64,000 nucleotides of DNA. Source: Balaenoptera acutorostrata. Taxonomy: Eukaryota > Chordata > Mammalia > Artiodactyla > Balaenopteridae. Below, piece after piece: positions 52,601 to 57,712 of this stretch (positions are counted from its first letter, which is position 1; each line of letters begins with the position of its first letter). The DNA lies in contig NC_080082.1 of the NCBI RefSeq assembly GCF_949987535.1, forward strand, positions 29,801,164 through 29,865,163. Direction: 5' to 3'. The position numbers and the translations under genes were made by a program. A model generated the notes under the pieces. The model was not told the DNA's origin. It was given only the letters and a program-made list of their open reading frames with translations, and made no database searches.

Positions 52601-54862
52601 TGGCAATAACCTTGGGACAACTGGGAGCAGTTACTTGGAGACTAATCCCCTGGGGAGAGAGCAAAGCATCTGGTGGGAAAAACATTTCAATTGCTTCATT
52701 ATTTTTTATGGCAGGAAGCGTTAATTGTTCCACATCATAATTTTCGAAGAGTTACACATTTGCCTCTCATGGAGATCTGGGCAATAATGAAGAAAACAGA
52801 GTTAGGAGAAAAGATTTAGTGCATTTATTTATCAGTCTAATACCCTGAAGAGAAATTCACTGAAATAGCATGTAACCAGTGCTTTCACAGATTCTTAGAT
52901 TAAATTCTCTCTCCAAAAAATCTACCATGTTTGGTATTTAAAAACTGTTCTTTTTGGCTATTTAGGAGCAGAAAGAGGTGATGGTGCAGTGACAGAGTTT
53001 AGACTTAAAAAGAATGATAAGGGTACAGATAGGGAAGTCTTTAATCTTTTTTCATAAATTCATTCTTGTGATATAGTACCTCATTAAAAGCAAGGAAATA
53101 TGTTTGAAGTGTTTTATTATTTTAAAGTTTTAAAAAAGCCTACCAATGAACTATACATGATTTTCTAAATTGAAAGCATGAGCGTGAAAATATTTTATCT
53201 CTGTTATCTTATAAAGTACTTACTGCCAATCAGAGGCACCTGCACATTCTCATGTCGAGATACTATAGAAGGTAACCCAGCCACCACACAGGCAATTCCA
53301 TCAAAGAATGTTGAATGAGGGGCAACAACAAAAATTGGTGCTTCCACAGGACTTGCAATCTTTCCTTTCACGGTAACTATAAATCCCATTGAAAAGAACA
53401 TGGCACGGCCTAGAAACTTCAAGACTGGCTGATTAATTTTCCTTTGGAAATAAATACAAAAAAGGACATAATTAGCTTTGCCAACTGCAGCTAACAGCAG
53501 GGTTTTACTCTAAAGCACAATGCAAAAACCAAGACAAGCTGGAGCACTTCATTTTAAAACGTGAGCTAAGAAGAATAGCTAACACTTCAGTGGAGCTCTT
53601 TCTGCCAGGCACTGTTCTAAGTAATTTATGCATATTAATTTCTTTAATCCTTAGCCCAATTTTATGAAATAGATAGCATTTATTATTATCCCCATTTTAC
53701 AGACATGAAAACTGAGTCCCAGAGAAGTAATTTTACCAAGGCCATGTGGCTAATAAGTGGCTCCTTTATTCTGTGACTATAAAGTAATAAGAATGAATCT
53801 TCAACATGCATCCACCACTGAGAAATCCAAATCAGTACTGTCCTTCAAAGGAGTCACTTTGGAAATCTATATTTGTGTAACAAGGAAGCTGCTACCTCCC
53901 AAAACACTTTTAGAACCGGCATGCGGAAATTGTCCTCAGAATTATTTTAGGAATCAAATTTTAAAAGTAAGCCTTATTACCTATATCATTATAGCCCTTA
54001 GACATCATCAAGAATCTTAAGAAGTAAATTTACCATCTCACTTCTCTGGAACAAAGAAATTTCAATTCCAGAAATTGAATTGTTTACTCTTTAAAAAGAA
54101 TCTGTCATTAAAGATTAGTTAATTCATCAAATTGTGCCAGGAATTGTGTTGGACACACAAGACAAGTAAGATCCAGTCTCTGTCCTTGATAAACTCAGTT
54201 GAGAAGAGAAACAAAAAATAGCCCTAGAAGCGCAAACACATGACAGACATCTCAGTATGTGAATAAGCATTATAGCTTTGCATGAAAAATGTCTCCCATA
54301 AGACATCCAGTGGGAGCTTTAAAAAATGGGCTTCCTATAGAATTCTCTCAAAATTCATATAATAATATAGTGAGGCACTATTAAGCAACTAACTCCTGAG
54401 GAAATTTCTCTAACTTTAATTTCACGGTAAGGAGAAGTGAGACACAGAAAACCAAAGAAATTTTCCAGAGGGCACAGGGAAATGACCTATCTCTCCTTGC
54501 CCTGTAGTTTAGAGTTGAGATCTCTATTTATTTAAAGATAAAGAGCTCATCCCTTCACAGAATTTCCATACCTCCTGTTTTTTAGTTTTAGTGACATAGC
54601 CTGTAACAACTATATTCCAAAATATTCTATATTCAGAGTCATAATTGTTGATCACTGACTAAACTTTGACAAACTCTTCTTTATCTTGATTTTCCTAATA
54701 TTTAGACATAGTTATTTCTTACCTCTTCCAACCAGTTATTGGGTGGGTCAGCTTTTCAGGACAGCATGCTGTTGAAATTGCAGCAAATGGCCACGCCAGT
54801 AATAAAATTAATGCAAGCAACAGGGCACGAATTGGAAGCAGGATAATTCCAAGAAAGAAAAT
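3130..54862 (-). CDS. LPCAT2: LPCAT2, exons 2-13 of the lysophosphatidylcholine/lyso-PAF acyltransferase gene (partial)
   Basis: Joined minus-strand coding exons: 54862-54723, 53441-53224, 51912-51800, 49883-49823, 48925-48867, 47591-47557, 44460-44406, 34786-34704, 32100-31975, 30611-30458, 8473-8375, 3265-3130. All internal introns are GT-AG and all phases match, giving 426 codons plus one base with no stop. The family protein is about 544 residues, so the N-terminal ~57 and C-terminal ~60 residues are missing. Order of domains: membrane helix (exon 2), acyltransferase motif HSTFFD (exon 3), motif FPEGTCT (exon 5), [10 protein letters not shown] (exon 6), then two EF-hands (exons 11-13). 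Family knowledge: it transfers acyl or acetyl groups from CoA to lyso-PC or lyso-PAF at the ER and lipid droplets and is induced in inflammatory cells. Exon 1 and the 3' exon were looked for and not found in the window. Confidence 0.96.
3472..3769 (+). mobile_element. CHR SINE (tRNA-derived)
   Basis: Starts GGACTTCCCTGGTGG, has a B-box-like GGTTTGATACCTGG, and ends in (AAATA)n. The 15-bp duplication AAAATAGGGGCTACA flanks it at 3457-3471 and 3770-3784. Confidence 0.92.
3768..3896 (+). repeat. 43-bp tandem triplication
   Basis: Three copies at 3768-3810, 3811-3853 and 3854-3896, each starting AAAAAATAGG and ending AAAGCACATGG, with a few substitutions. The first copy overlaps the right target-site duplication of the SINE, so the triplication arose after or with the SINE insertion. 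Confidence 0.93.
5095..5345 (-). repeat. MIR SINE
   Basis: Antisense MIR signature: CACTCATTTAACCCTAATAA, CTCACAGATGAGAAAGCTGA, GGTCACACAGCTTGTAAATG. Confidence 0.8.
6467..6829 (+). mobile_element. CHR SINE, near full length
   Basis: GGGACTTCCCTGGTGGCACAGTGG head, long CGCAACAAGAGAAGCC body, (AAATA)n and (AAAAC)n tail. The 13-bp duplication AAAACATCATACA flanks it at 6454-6466 and 6830-6842. Confidence 0.93.
8375..8473 (-). CDS. LPCAT2: LPCAT2 exon 12 (EF-hand 1)
   Basis: The exon is 99 bp (33 codons, phase 0 at both ends), encoding [20 protein letters not shown], then [13 protein letters not shown]. With the Asp-Arg of exon 11 it forms a canonical EF-hand loop with acidic residues at positions 1 and 5, Asn at 3, Ser at 7 and Glu at 12. 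Acceptor TTCACAG, donor AAG|GTACTG. Confidence 0.96.
9221..9443 (+). repeat. Purine-rich (GA)-type low-complexity tract
   Basis: About 220 bases of nearly pure A/G on the plus strand with GAGAGA, GGAAGA and GGAGGA blocks and only scattered pyrimidines. Its open frames are low-complexity artefacts. Confidence 0.9.
9843..10029 (-). mobile_element. CHR-type SINE with a 54-bp internal duplication
   Basis: Reverse-complement SINE: poly(T), GATCGAACCCGTGCCCCCTG, ending CCGCCAGGGAAGTCCC. The block 9899-9952 is repeated at 9953-10006 with a few differences, so the promoter region including the B-box is present twice. Confidence 0.85.
10325..10465 (-). mobile_element. Old L1 3' UTR fragment
   Basis: Contains CATCCATTTTAAGTGTACAG, then CACCATCACAATTGATGG and CCCCAGAAGTTTC, typical of diverged L1 3' ends read antisense. 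Edges are approximate. Confidence 0.5.
10677..10891 (+). mobile_element. 5'-truncated L1 tail (215 bp)
   Basis: L1 3' UTR (AATGAACTGGTTTGCAGGGC ... ACCTGCTGTATAAAAAATAA) ending in poly(A). The exact 17-bp duplication AGAAGTTCTGAAGTATA flanks it at 10660-10676 and 10892-10908. The same L1 tail family appears on the minus strand in the intact L1 near 58300. Confidence 0.93.
10929..11075 (+). mobile_element. Second 5'-truncated L1 tail
   Basis: L1 3' UTR segment AACTGAATCACTTTGCTGTA, CAACATTGTAAGTCAACTAT, ending in poly(A). Imperfect duplications AAGAATGACCTATG and AAGAATGATCTATG flank it. The 215-bp L1 tail lies immediately upstream. Confidence 0.75.
13815..13986. mobile_element. MER5-like hAT DNA transposon remnant
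   Basis: CTTCAGAATCACCTGGGGAG, then GAGCCCCACCTCTAAAGATT, GGTGATTCTAAATTGCAG and GAGAGCCACTGC match the non-autonomous MER5 pattern. It lies about 990 bp from the CAPNS2 stop. Confidence 0.7.
14599..14604 (-). terminator. Possible CAPNS2 polyadenylation signal
   Basis: AATAAA on the minus strand about 370 bases past the CAPNS2 stop. A weaker ATTAAA lies at 14812-14817. Which one is used cannot be told from sequence. Confidence 0.35.
14976..15725 (-). CDS. CAPNS2: CAPNS2, calpain small subunit 2 (intronless gene)
   Basis: A single uninterrupted frame of 249 residues plus stop, about the length of the family (human ~248). Residues 1-50 are the Gly-rich N-terminal domain, with GGGG runs at 26-29 and 33-36. 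Residues 51-65 are the Ala/Pro linker. The rest is a penta-EF-hand domain ending in the conserved EWLQLTMYS. Visible calcium loops start at D133 ([12 protein letters not shown]), D163 ([12 protein letters not shown], with Gln instead of Glu at position 12), D200 and D228 ([10 protein letters not shown]). The start codon has A at -3. Family knowledge: it pairs with calpain large subunits as the regulatory chain and arose as a retrocopy of CAPNS1. It lies inside LPCAT2 intron 11 on the same strand. ATTAAA-like (14812-14817) and AATAAA (14599-14604) signals follow the stop on the minus strand. Confidence 0.97.
   Translation of the reverse strand: MFLAKSLLEGADQGQGLGQALGDLLGGGGQRRGGGGNIGGIVGGLVNFISEAAAAQYTPEPPPTEQHFTNVEANESEEVRRFRQQFAQLAGPDMEVGATDLMNILNKVLSKHKDLKSDGFSLDTCRSIVSIMDNDATGKLGFEEFKYFWNNIKKWQRIYKQYDRDHSGSLGSSQLRGALQAAGFQLKEQLYQMIVRRYADEDGSTDFNNFIGCLVRLDAMFRAFKSLDRDADGLIQVSTQEWLQLTMYS
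16260..16350. mobile_element. MER5-like remnant (short)
   Basis: TTTAAAATGCAGGGTCCCCA and CTCAGAGATTCTGATTCTGT resemble the centre of a MER5-type element. Only the middle part is recognisable. Confidence 0.45.
16370..16624 (-). mobile_element. Old L1-like fragment
   Basis: Contains CAAAATGTATATACCCATGT, then CACCCAGATCAAGAAACAGA, ACATCACCAGGACTCCCGAA and AATGGAATCATATAGCAT, the antisense pattern of a diverged L1 3' region. It abuts the larger L1. Confidence 0.55.
16699..16944 (-). mobile_element. CHR SINE
   Basis: Reverse-complement SINE from (TTTA)n to ACCAGGGAAGTCCC, with B-box complement GGGATCGAACCCGGG. The 13-bp duplication CCATTTTAACCAT flanks it at 16686-16698 and 16945-16957. Confidence 0.92.
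18767..19382 (-). mobile_element. Dimeric CHR SINE within one pair of target duplications
   Basis: Two SINE units head to tail on the minus strand. The unit at 19016-19382 is full and ends ACCAGGGAAGTCCCC. The unit at 18767-19015 lacks its own first ~30 bases and joins the other's (TTTA)n tail at GCAGATTCTT. One 14-bp duplication CACAACTAAGTTTT flanks the whole (18753-18766 and 19383-19396). Confidence 0.9.
20001..20255 (+). mobile_element. CHR SINE
   Basis: GGGGGACTTCCCTGGTGG head, B-box GGTTCGATCCC, GCAACTAAGGAGC body repeats, (AAATA)n tail. The short duplication ATTCATAT lies at 19993-20000 and 20256-20263. It sits in the old L1. Confidence 0.88.
20296..20510. mobile_element. Tigger-type (Tc/mariner) non-autonomous DNA transposon
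   Basis: Inverted ends CTGTTGACGCTTGAACAATA and TGCTGTTCAAGGGTCAACTG, flanked by TA at 20294-20295 and 20511-20512. The TTATACGGAGATTTTCGACTG interior matches the MER2/Tigger pattern. It is inserted in the old L1, whose sequence continues across it. Confidence 0.88.
21645..21674. repeat. (TA)n microsatellite
   Basis: About 15 TA units. Confidence 0.97.
22650..23200 (+). mobile_element. Old L1 3' end
   Basis: GCAACACTATTCATAATAGT, AACAACCTAAATATCCACTA, GTGGTTGCCTAGGGCTGGGA and ATTGAACTATATGCTTGAAA are diverged L1 ORF2 end and 3' UTR. Edges are approximate. Confidence 0.8.
24331..24541 (+). pseudogene. Retroposed mRNA 3' end (unknown gene)
   Basis: A CpG-containing, single-copy-looking 200-base insert ending in AATAAA (24504-24509) and about 18 A residues. 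The duplication AAGATGAATTCTTTTC (24315-24330) and AAGATGAGTTCTTTTC (24542-24557), 15 of 16 matching, flanks it. Near its 5' end the frame [11 protein letters not shown] then stop could be the end of a coding region followed by 3' UTR. I do not recognise the parent gene. Confidence 0.75.
24630..24868 (+). mobile_element. 5'-truncated L1 tail
   Basis: L1 3' UTR: ATAAACAATGAGGTCCTAG, TTCAATATCTTGTAATAACC, CACAACATTGTAAATCAGCT, ending in poly(A). It is the same tail family as 10677-11075. Confidence 0.8.
26367..26692 (+). mobile_element. CHR SINE, near full length
   Basis: GGCTTCCCTGGTGGCGCAGTGG, B-box GGTTCGAGCCC, and (AAAT)n plus poly(A) tail. The short duplication TGTTGAG lies at 26360-26366 and 26693-26699. 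Confidence 0.9.
28596..28904 (+). mobile_element. CHR SINE, near full length
   Basis: GGACTTCCCTGGTGGCGCAGTGG head, B-box GGTTCGAGCCC, poly(A) tail. The duplication AAAGAATAGTTCATCTAAG / AAAGAATAGTTATCTAAG flanks it, one base lost on the right. CpG-rich, so fairly young. Confidence 0.92.
29330..29870 (+). mobile_element. Old L1 3' end
   Basis: TTTACCCAAGTAAAAGGAAA, ATTCATAATTGTCCCAAGTT, CAATAACATGGCTGAATCTC, GGTAGTTACATGCCTCTACG: diverged L1 ORF2 end and 3' UTR. Confidence 0.8.
30241..30298. repeat. Trinucleotide microsatellite (ATT/ACT)n
   Basis: Runs of ATT then ACT units with one GCT interruption. It lies in LPCAT2 intron 11, about 160 bp from exon 11. Confidence 0.93.
30458..30611 (-). 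CDS. LPCAT2: LPCAT2 exon 11 (start of EF-hand region)
   Basis: The exon is 154 bp, encoding [20 protein letters not shown], then [20 protein letters not shown] and [11 protein letters not shown]. The terminal Asp-Arg begins the first calcium-binding loop, which continues in exon 12. Donor AGG|GTAGGT. Confidence 0.96.
30612..31974 (-). other. LPCAT2 intron 10
   Basis: AT-rich, about 1.4 kb. I see no gene and no confident repeat apart from a poly(T) near 31495. Confidence 0.75.
31975..32100 (-). CDS. LPCAT2: LPCAT2 exon 10
   Basis: The exon is 126 bp. It completes Glu and encodes [20 protein letters not shown], then [21 protein letters not shown]. The Arg in ALRIP sits where I recall Gly in the human protein (ALGIP); the rest is closely conserved. 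The reading frame is intact. Confidence 0.95.
32355..32540 (+). repeat. MIR SINE
   Basis: GACTTAGGTTCAAGTCCTAT, CTGGCACTTAACCTGAGCC, CAGGGTTATTTTAAGGACCA: diverged MIR. Confidence 0.65.
33120..33330 (+). repeat. MIR SINE
   Basis: TTAAGAGCTTGGGCTTTGG, GGATTTGAATCCCAGCCCAG, CTCCATTTCCTCACTTGCCT and the GGCCTAGCACAGGATTTGG end are clear MIR. Confidence 0.85.
34704..34786 (-). CDS. LPCAT2: LPCAT2 exon 9
   Basis: The exon is 83 bp, in phase 0, encoding [20 protein letters not shown] and then RVRNLMA plus two bases of Glu. It links the catalytic domain to the EF-hand region. Confidence 0.95.
34900..35100 (+). repeat. MIR SINE
   Basis: AAAGAGCACTGGGCTTGGAC, CTGAATCCAAGCTCTGGGTC and GGTGAGGATGAAATGAGCCA are MIR. 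Confidence 0.8.
35815..35945 (-). repeat. MIR SINE (partial)
   Basis: AACCAGGCACCATGCTAGGT, ATGCATTATTTCATTTTACT and AAATGACTTGCTCAAG are antisense MIR. Flanking segments at about 35440-35540 and 35945-36060 (TACTATATACCAGGCA, TTATATGCCAGGCACCAC) look like another old repeat that I cannot classify. Confidence 0.65.
36110..36285 (-). repeat. MIR SINE
   Basis: ACCTACTGTGTACTGGGTAC, GGTAAAGAATGTGGCTCCCA and GAGGTTAAACAATATAGCTA match antisense MIR. Confidence 0.65.
38490..39765 (+). mobile_element. Old retroviral-type LTR (probable solo LTR), split by an L1
   Basis: Two flanks of the L1 at 38855-39603 join into about 520 bp with LTR landmarks: TATATAA box (39623-39629), AATAAA (39705-39710), and the R/U5-like run CTGTTAATCTGCCTATTGTC followed by TTTCACAGACCCAGGAATC. 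This pattern is typical of mammalian ERV1-type LTRs. No gag, pol or env is seen. The left edge is not defined. It is antisense to LPCAT2. Confidence 0.55.
38855..39603 (-). mobile_element. 5'-truncated L1 (about 750 bp)
   Basis: Antisense L1 from poly(T), 3' UTR (CAATGTTGTGTTAGTTCCTG) into the end of ORF2, whose remnant peptide includes [16 protein letters not shown]. The 12-bp duplication CCTGCTTCTTTT lies at 38843-38854 and 39604-39615. It is inserted in the LTR. Confidence 0.9.
40301..40445 (+). mobile_element. Short CHR-type SINE
   Basis: GGGAATTCCCTGGCGGTCCA head, B-box GGTTCAATCCC, GCAGTTCAGCC end and A-rich (GAA)n tail. GTGCAGTTCT (40291-40300) and GTACAGTTCT (40446-40455) are its duplications. 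Confidence 0.88.
40590..40760 (-). repeat. MIR SINE
   Basis: AATCCTCACAACCCTATAAA, GGTATTATTATCCCCC, GGTTTAAGTAATTTGCTCAA are antisense MIR. Confidence 0.8.
40871..40912. repeat. (TG)n/(TATG)n microsatellite
   Basis: TG repeats passing into GTAT tetranucleotides. Confidence 0.9.
43948..43993. repeat. Perfect inverted repeat, 22-bp arms, 2-base spacer
   Basis: The arm 43948-43969 (AAAAGTGAGGG ... CACTCT) is the exact reverse complement of 43972-43993, separated by AA. Any RNA across it would form a 22-bp hairpin. It lies in LPCAT2 intron 8, about 410 bp from exon 8. No flanking target duplication is evident. Confidence 0.97.
44406..44460 (-). CDS. LPCAT2: LPCAT2 exon 8
   Basis: The exon is 55 bp. 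It completes Phe and encodes [18 protein letters not shown], with donor GAG|GTAAG. The acceptor has a long pyrimidine tract (TTCTCTTTTTTTCTCTTCAG). It encodes the end of the acyltransferase domain. Confidence 0.95.
44461..47556 (-). other. LPCAT2 intron 7
   Basis: About 3.1 kb, AT-rich. Short imperfect direct repeats of AAGGAATTTA near 45250-45300. I see no gene or confident interspersed repeat. Confidence 0.75.
47557..47591 (-). CDS. LPCAT2: LPCAT2 exon 7 (35-bp micro-exon)
   Basis: A very short exon encoding [11 protein letters not shown] plus two bases of Phe, between TTCTAG and GTAAGT. It is too small to appear as an open frame. It was found by following the protein between exons 6 and 8; both phases fit exactly. 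Confidence 0.93.
47592..48866 (-). other. LPCAT2 intron 6
   Basis: About 1.3 kb with no recognisable gene or repeat. Confidence 0.75.
48867..48925 (-). CDS. LPCAT2: LPCAT2 exon 6
   Basis: The exon is 59 bp. It completes Gly and encodes [19 protein letters not shown], with the VPVQP segment corresponding to acyltransferase motif IV. The acceptor is TTATAG and the donor CTG|GTAAGC. Confidence 0.95.
48926..49822 (-). other. LPCAT2 intron 5
   Basis: About 0.9 kb. It contains only an (AC)n microsatellite followed by CGCGCG at 49584-49618. Confidence 0.8.
49584..49618. repeat. (AC)n microsatellite with CG end
   Basis: About 14 AC units followed by a short CGCGCG run, a Z-DNA-prone composition. 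Confidence 0.95.
49823..49883 (-). CDS. LPCAT2: LPCAT2 exon 5 (EGT motif)
   Basis: The exon is 61 bp, in phase 0, encoding [20 protein letters not shown] plus one base of Gly. FPEGTCTNR is acyltransferase motif III (glycerophospholipid binding). Acceptor CCCAAG, donor CCAG|GTGAGA. Confidence 0.96.
49884..51799 (-). other. LPCAT2 intron 4
   Basis: About 1.9 kb, AT-rich. A segment at about 51210-51420 (CAGAATCACCCATGAGG, GATTCTGAGATGCCCCTG) hints at an old MER5-type remnant; otherwise nothing recognised. Confidence 0.7.
51800..51912 (-). CDS. LPCAT2: LPCAT2 exon 4
   Basis: The exon is 113 bp. Two bases complete an Arg codon, followed by [20 protein letters not shown] and then [17 protein letters not shown]. 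The donor is CAG|GTAAAA. It belongs to the PlsC-type acyltransferase domain; the VSRVDPDSR segment is its substrate-binding motif region. Confidence 0.96.
51913..53223 (-). other. LPCAT2 intron 3
   Basis: About 1.3 kb, AT-rich, with an (AG)n microsatellite at 52471-52492. Nothing else recognised. Confidence 0.75.
52471..52492. repeat. (AG)n microsatellite
   Basis: Eleven AG units in LPCAT2 intron 3. Confidence 0.95.
53224..53441 (-). CDS. LPCAT2: LPCAT2 exon 3 (acyltransferase HX4D motif)
   Basis: The exon is 218 bp. It starts with one base completing Arg and ends GGC A before GTAAGT. It encodes [20 protein letters not shown] and continues to the catalytic HSTFFD motif, at 53300-53317. In the AGPAT/PlsC family the His and Asp of HX4D form the catalytic pair, so the active site is intact. 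It then reads [20 protein letters not shown] and VPLIG. Confidence 0.97.
53442..54722 (-). other. LPCAT2 intron 2
   Basis: About 1.3 kb with a MIR at 53580-53775. An old unclassified repeat-like segment lies near 54120-54220. Confidence 0.75.
53580..53775 (-). repeat. MIR SINE
   Basis: CTGCCAGGCACTGTTCTAAG, ATTATTATCCCCATTTTACA and GAAAACTGAGTCCCAGAGAA are antisense MIR, well preserved. Confidence 0.88.
54723..54862 (-). CDS. LPCAT2: LPCAT2 exon 2 (membrane anchor)
   Basis: The exon starts in phase 0 after a TTTCAG acceptor and ends before GTAAG, leaving two bases of an Arg codon. It encodes [12 protein letters not shown], then a hydrophobic run ending [15 protein letters not shown], then a [19 protein letters not shown] segment. 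The hydrophobic run is the membrane segment that places the enzyme on the ER, ahead of the acyltransferase domain. Confidence 0.95.
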
Positions 54863-55434
54863 CTGAAATCAAAGTTGATTAAAAAAATAGATGACATTAT
54901 TTTAATGCTGTAGTTATCAAACAGAAATACATAAGAGGAAAATCTTATGCTATTCATGCATTCACTCAAAGATGAATTGGCCATTACCCTATACCAAACA
55001 AGGATCTAAGCACAAAGAAAATAAGACATTGTATCTGACCTCACAAAGCCTACAAAGCAGCAAAAGAAACAGGGAAGAAAACCAAGTACTACCTGATCTG
55101 TATATCAGTGAATGTGAATAGGGGCTGCTGGGGGAACAAAGAAAAGGTTTGTTGGGCTTAGTAGTCAGGGAAAGCTTCCTGGAGTTGAAGCTGAAACATC
55201 TTGCTTTAAGAAGCAAGCAGAAGCTGGCAAGGTAAGAGGGGGGAAATAGCTTCTTGAGAGTTATAAGTAGGATGAATATTAATAAAGGCATGAGAGTGTG
55301 AAGAAGTAAATGTATTATTTTATATACCTGCCAGTCCTTTATGACTAACAATAAGGAGATGGGGGCGGAAATACAAAAAATAATAAAAACTAAATAAGAA
55401 TAAGAATAAAAACTAAATAAATAAGAACAGCAAA

Positions 55435-55640
55435 TAATAGTGCTTACTATGTACCAGGCACTCTAAGCACTTGGCATGTAGTAACTTATCTGAGTCTTAC
55501 AACCTTAAGCTGTTTTACATACAAGAAAGGAGTGGCACAGAGGGAATTAAGTTAAACTGCTTAAGATCACACAGTAAGTGGCAGAAACAGGATTTGAAAC
55601 CAATGTGGTTATAAAGCTCTTGCTCTTAATCCTATCCCAT
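55435..55640 (-). repeat. MIR SINE
   Basis: TTACTATGTACCAGGCACTC, AACTTATCTGAGTCTTACAA and AAGATCACACAGTAAGTGGC are antisense MIR. Confidence 0.85.
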
Positions 55641-55676
55641 AATGCCTTTCAAGTGAAATAAACTATCCTTTTTTTT

Positions 55677-55970
55677 ATAAATTTATTTATTTATTTATAT
55701 TTATTTTTGGCTGTGTTGGGTCTTCGTTTCTGTGCAAGGGCTTTCTCTAGTTGCGGCGAGCGGGGGCCACTCTTCATCGCGGTGCGCGGGCCTCTCACTG
55801 TCGCGGCTTCTCCTGTTGTGGAGCACAGGCTCCAGACGCACAGGCTCAGTAATTGTGGCTCACGGGCCCAGCTGCTCCGGGGCATTTGGGATCCTCCCGG
55901 ACCAGGGCTCGAACCCGCGTCTCCTGCACTGGCAGGCAGACTCTTAACCACTGCGCCACCAGGGAAGCCC
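55677..55970 (-). mobile_element. CHR SINE, first of a tandem pair
   Basis: (TTTA)n, GTTGGGTCTTCGTTTCTGTG, to GCCACCAGGGAAGCCC. CCTTTTTTTT lies on both sides (55667-55676, 55971-55980), a possible target duplication but low in information. CpG-rich, so young. Confidence 0.9.
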
Positions 55971-55980
55971 CCTTTTTTTT

Positions 55981-56273
55981 TTAAAATTAATTAATTAATT
56001 AATTTACTTTTGGCTGTGTTGGGTCTTCGTTTCTGTGCGAGGGCTTTCTCTAGTTGCGGCGAGCGGGGGCCACTCTTCATCGTGGTGCGTGGGCCTCTCA
56101 CTGTCGCGGCTTCTCCTGTTGTGGAGCACAGGCTCCAGACGCGCAGGCTCAGTAGTTGTGGCTCACGGGCCCAGTTGCTCCGTGGCATGTGGGATCCTCC
56201 CATACCAGGGCTCGAACCCTTGTCCCCTGCATTAGCAGGCAGATTCTCAACCACTGCACCACCAGGGAAGCCC
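55981..56273 (-). mobile_element. CHR SINE, second of a tandem pair
   Basis: Starts (TTAA)n, same orientation and very similar to the first copy, differing in few bases (for example CACCACCAGGGAAGCCC at its end). Its 5' end meets old L1 DNA at 56274. Confidence 0.9.
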
Positions 56274-56904
56274 AAATGTGTACTCTTGTAAACATCACCT
56301 CAATCAAGATACAGAACACATCTGCCACTCAGAAAGTTGCCTCATACCTCTTTCAGTCAATCCTTTTCCTCTTAGGCAACTAATGCTGGATGTTTATCAT
56401 CATATATTATTAGTTTTGCATGTTCTTGAGTGTCATATAAATGGAACCATACATTATGCATTCTTGTGTGTCTCACTTCTTCCACTTAACATAATGTTTG
56501 TGAAATTCAACTATGTTGCTTTCGATGTCAGTAAGTCATTCTTTCTTTTTTTTTTTTTTTTTTTTCCTCCTCTTAACCCCCTACCACTTTCTTGCCCCTC
56601 CCCCCTTCCCAGTCCCCACTGAGTTGCCCTTTGTTTGTTGAATTGTTTGTGGCCTTGGAGGAATGTTTAATTTCTTCTTCTTTTTAAAAATGTAGTCAAA
56701 TGTGTTAGTAGCTATTCAGTAGGTACTTATACCTGGAGAAACAAGAAGAAGGTGGGAGCCTGAGCCTCCACTTCCTTGAACAACAGATTAGGAGCCAGGA
56801 GAGGGGACCTTAGGGTTTGAGATGTGGGAGTTGGGTTGAGGGACAGACCAGCCAAAGGGAGGTGAGTTAGGAAACTTGTAGGATAACCATGTGGTTGGGT
56901 CACT

Positions 56905-57023
56905 CAGGAAATATGACTAAGGGCTCTGGAATCAGCCTTTGTGGGTTCAAATCCCAGGACTAATATTACAGAACGACTTTGGCGGGGGGCAGGTAATGAG
57001 CCTCCTGTGCCTTAGTTTCTTTC
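56905..57023 (+). repeat. MIR SINE inside the transduced DNA
   Basis: AAGGGCTCTGGAATCAGCC, GTGGGTTCAAATCCCAGGAC and GAGCCTCCTGTGCCTTAGTT are MIR, cut by the poly(T) at 57024. An ancient MIR between the duplications of a young L1 shows that this DNA was carried from elsewhere. Confidence 0.8.
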
Positions 57024-57712
57024 TTTTTTTTTTTTTTTCCACACACACACACTGTATTTTATTTTTACAAGAGATAAATAGACTGACACCAAGCATTGTA
57101 CATGGATGACCACAACAAAAGCAACAATGATTGCAATTACCAAACATGAAACACACTTATACTATGTCATAATATTGACATTCAGTCCAGTAATCCTCCA
57201 CTGTAACAGCTCCTTTACTTTGCAGTGAAAATTGATTTGTATATTCTTTTCCTCTGAGTCCTTGTGGGATTTTTTTTTTTTTTTAATTCAGACAGAAAGT
57301 CACAAAAATTATACTCATCCTCATCAGTTCACTCAGTCCCATGTAATTAATTTCTTTTTTTTCATCTTGATCTTTTGTTAGCACTTTTATGAGTTCATCA
57401 GTTTTTCATTAGAGTTCTGAAAATGCTTATTCATTCAGTTCAGCAGTACAGTCAGTTACCAGAAACCTGTACTTGTCAGAGTCTTTTCCATGAATTTCTT
57501 GAAGATGAAACCCTTTTATAGGAACATATTTGCAAAATCATCAGAGTACACCCAGAACTGTCTGTAAATGACAAAAGACTTAAAAATGACCATGGTTAAA
57601 GATTTGATGAAAGTTCATAATAATGCAGTTGACAAGAAAATTAGTTATTTCTGAGATATACATTTTAAAGTAATAACTAGGATTATTACTTATAACATTA
57701 TACCAGAACATA
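57024..57712 (-). other. Unidentified segment with a processed 3' end
   Basis: On the minus strand this single-copy-looking segment ends with AATAAA (57058-57063), a (TG)n run (57041-57052) and poly(A) (57024-57038), the signature of a polyadenylated RNA end. No coding frame is evident. I do not recognise it; it could be a 3' UTR retrocopy or an L1-associated tail. Confidence 0.6.
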
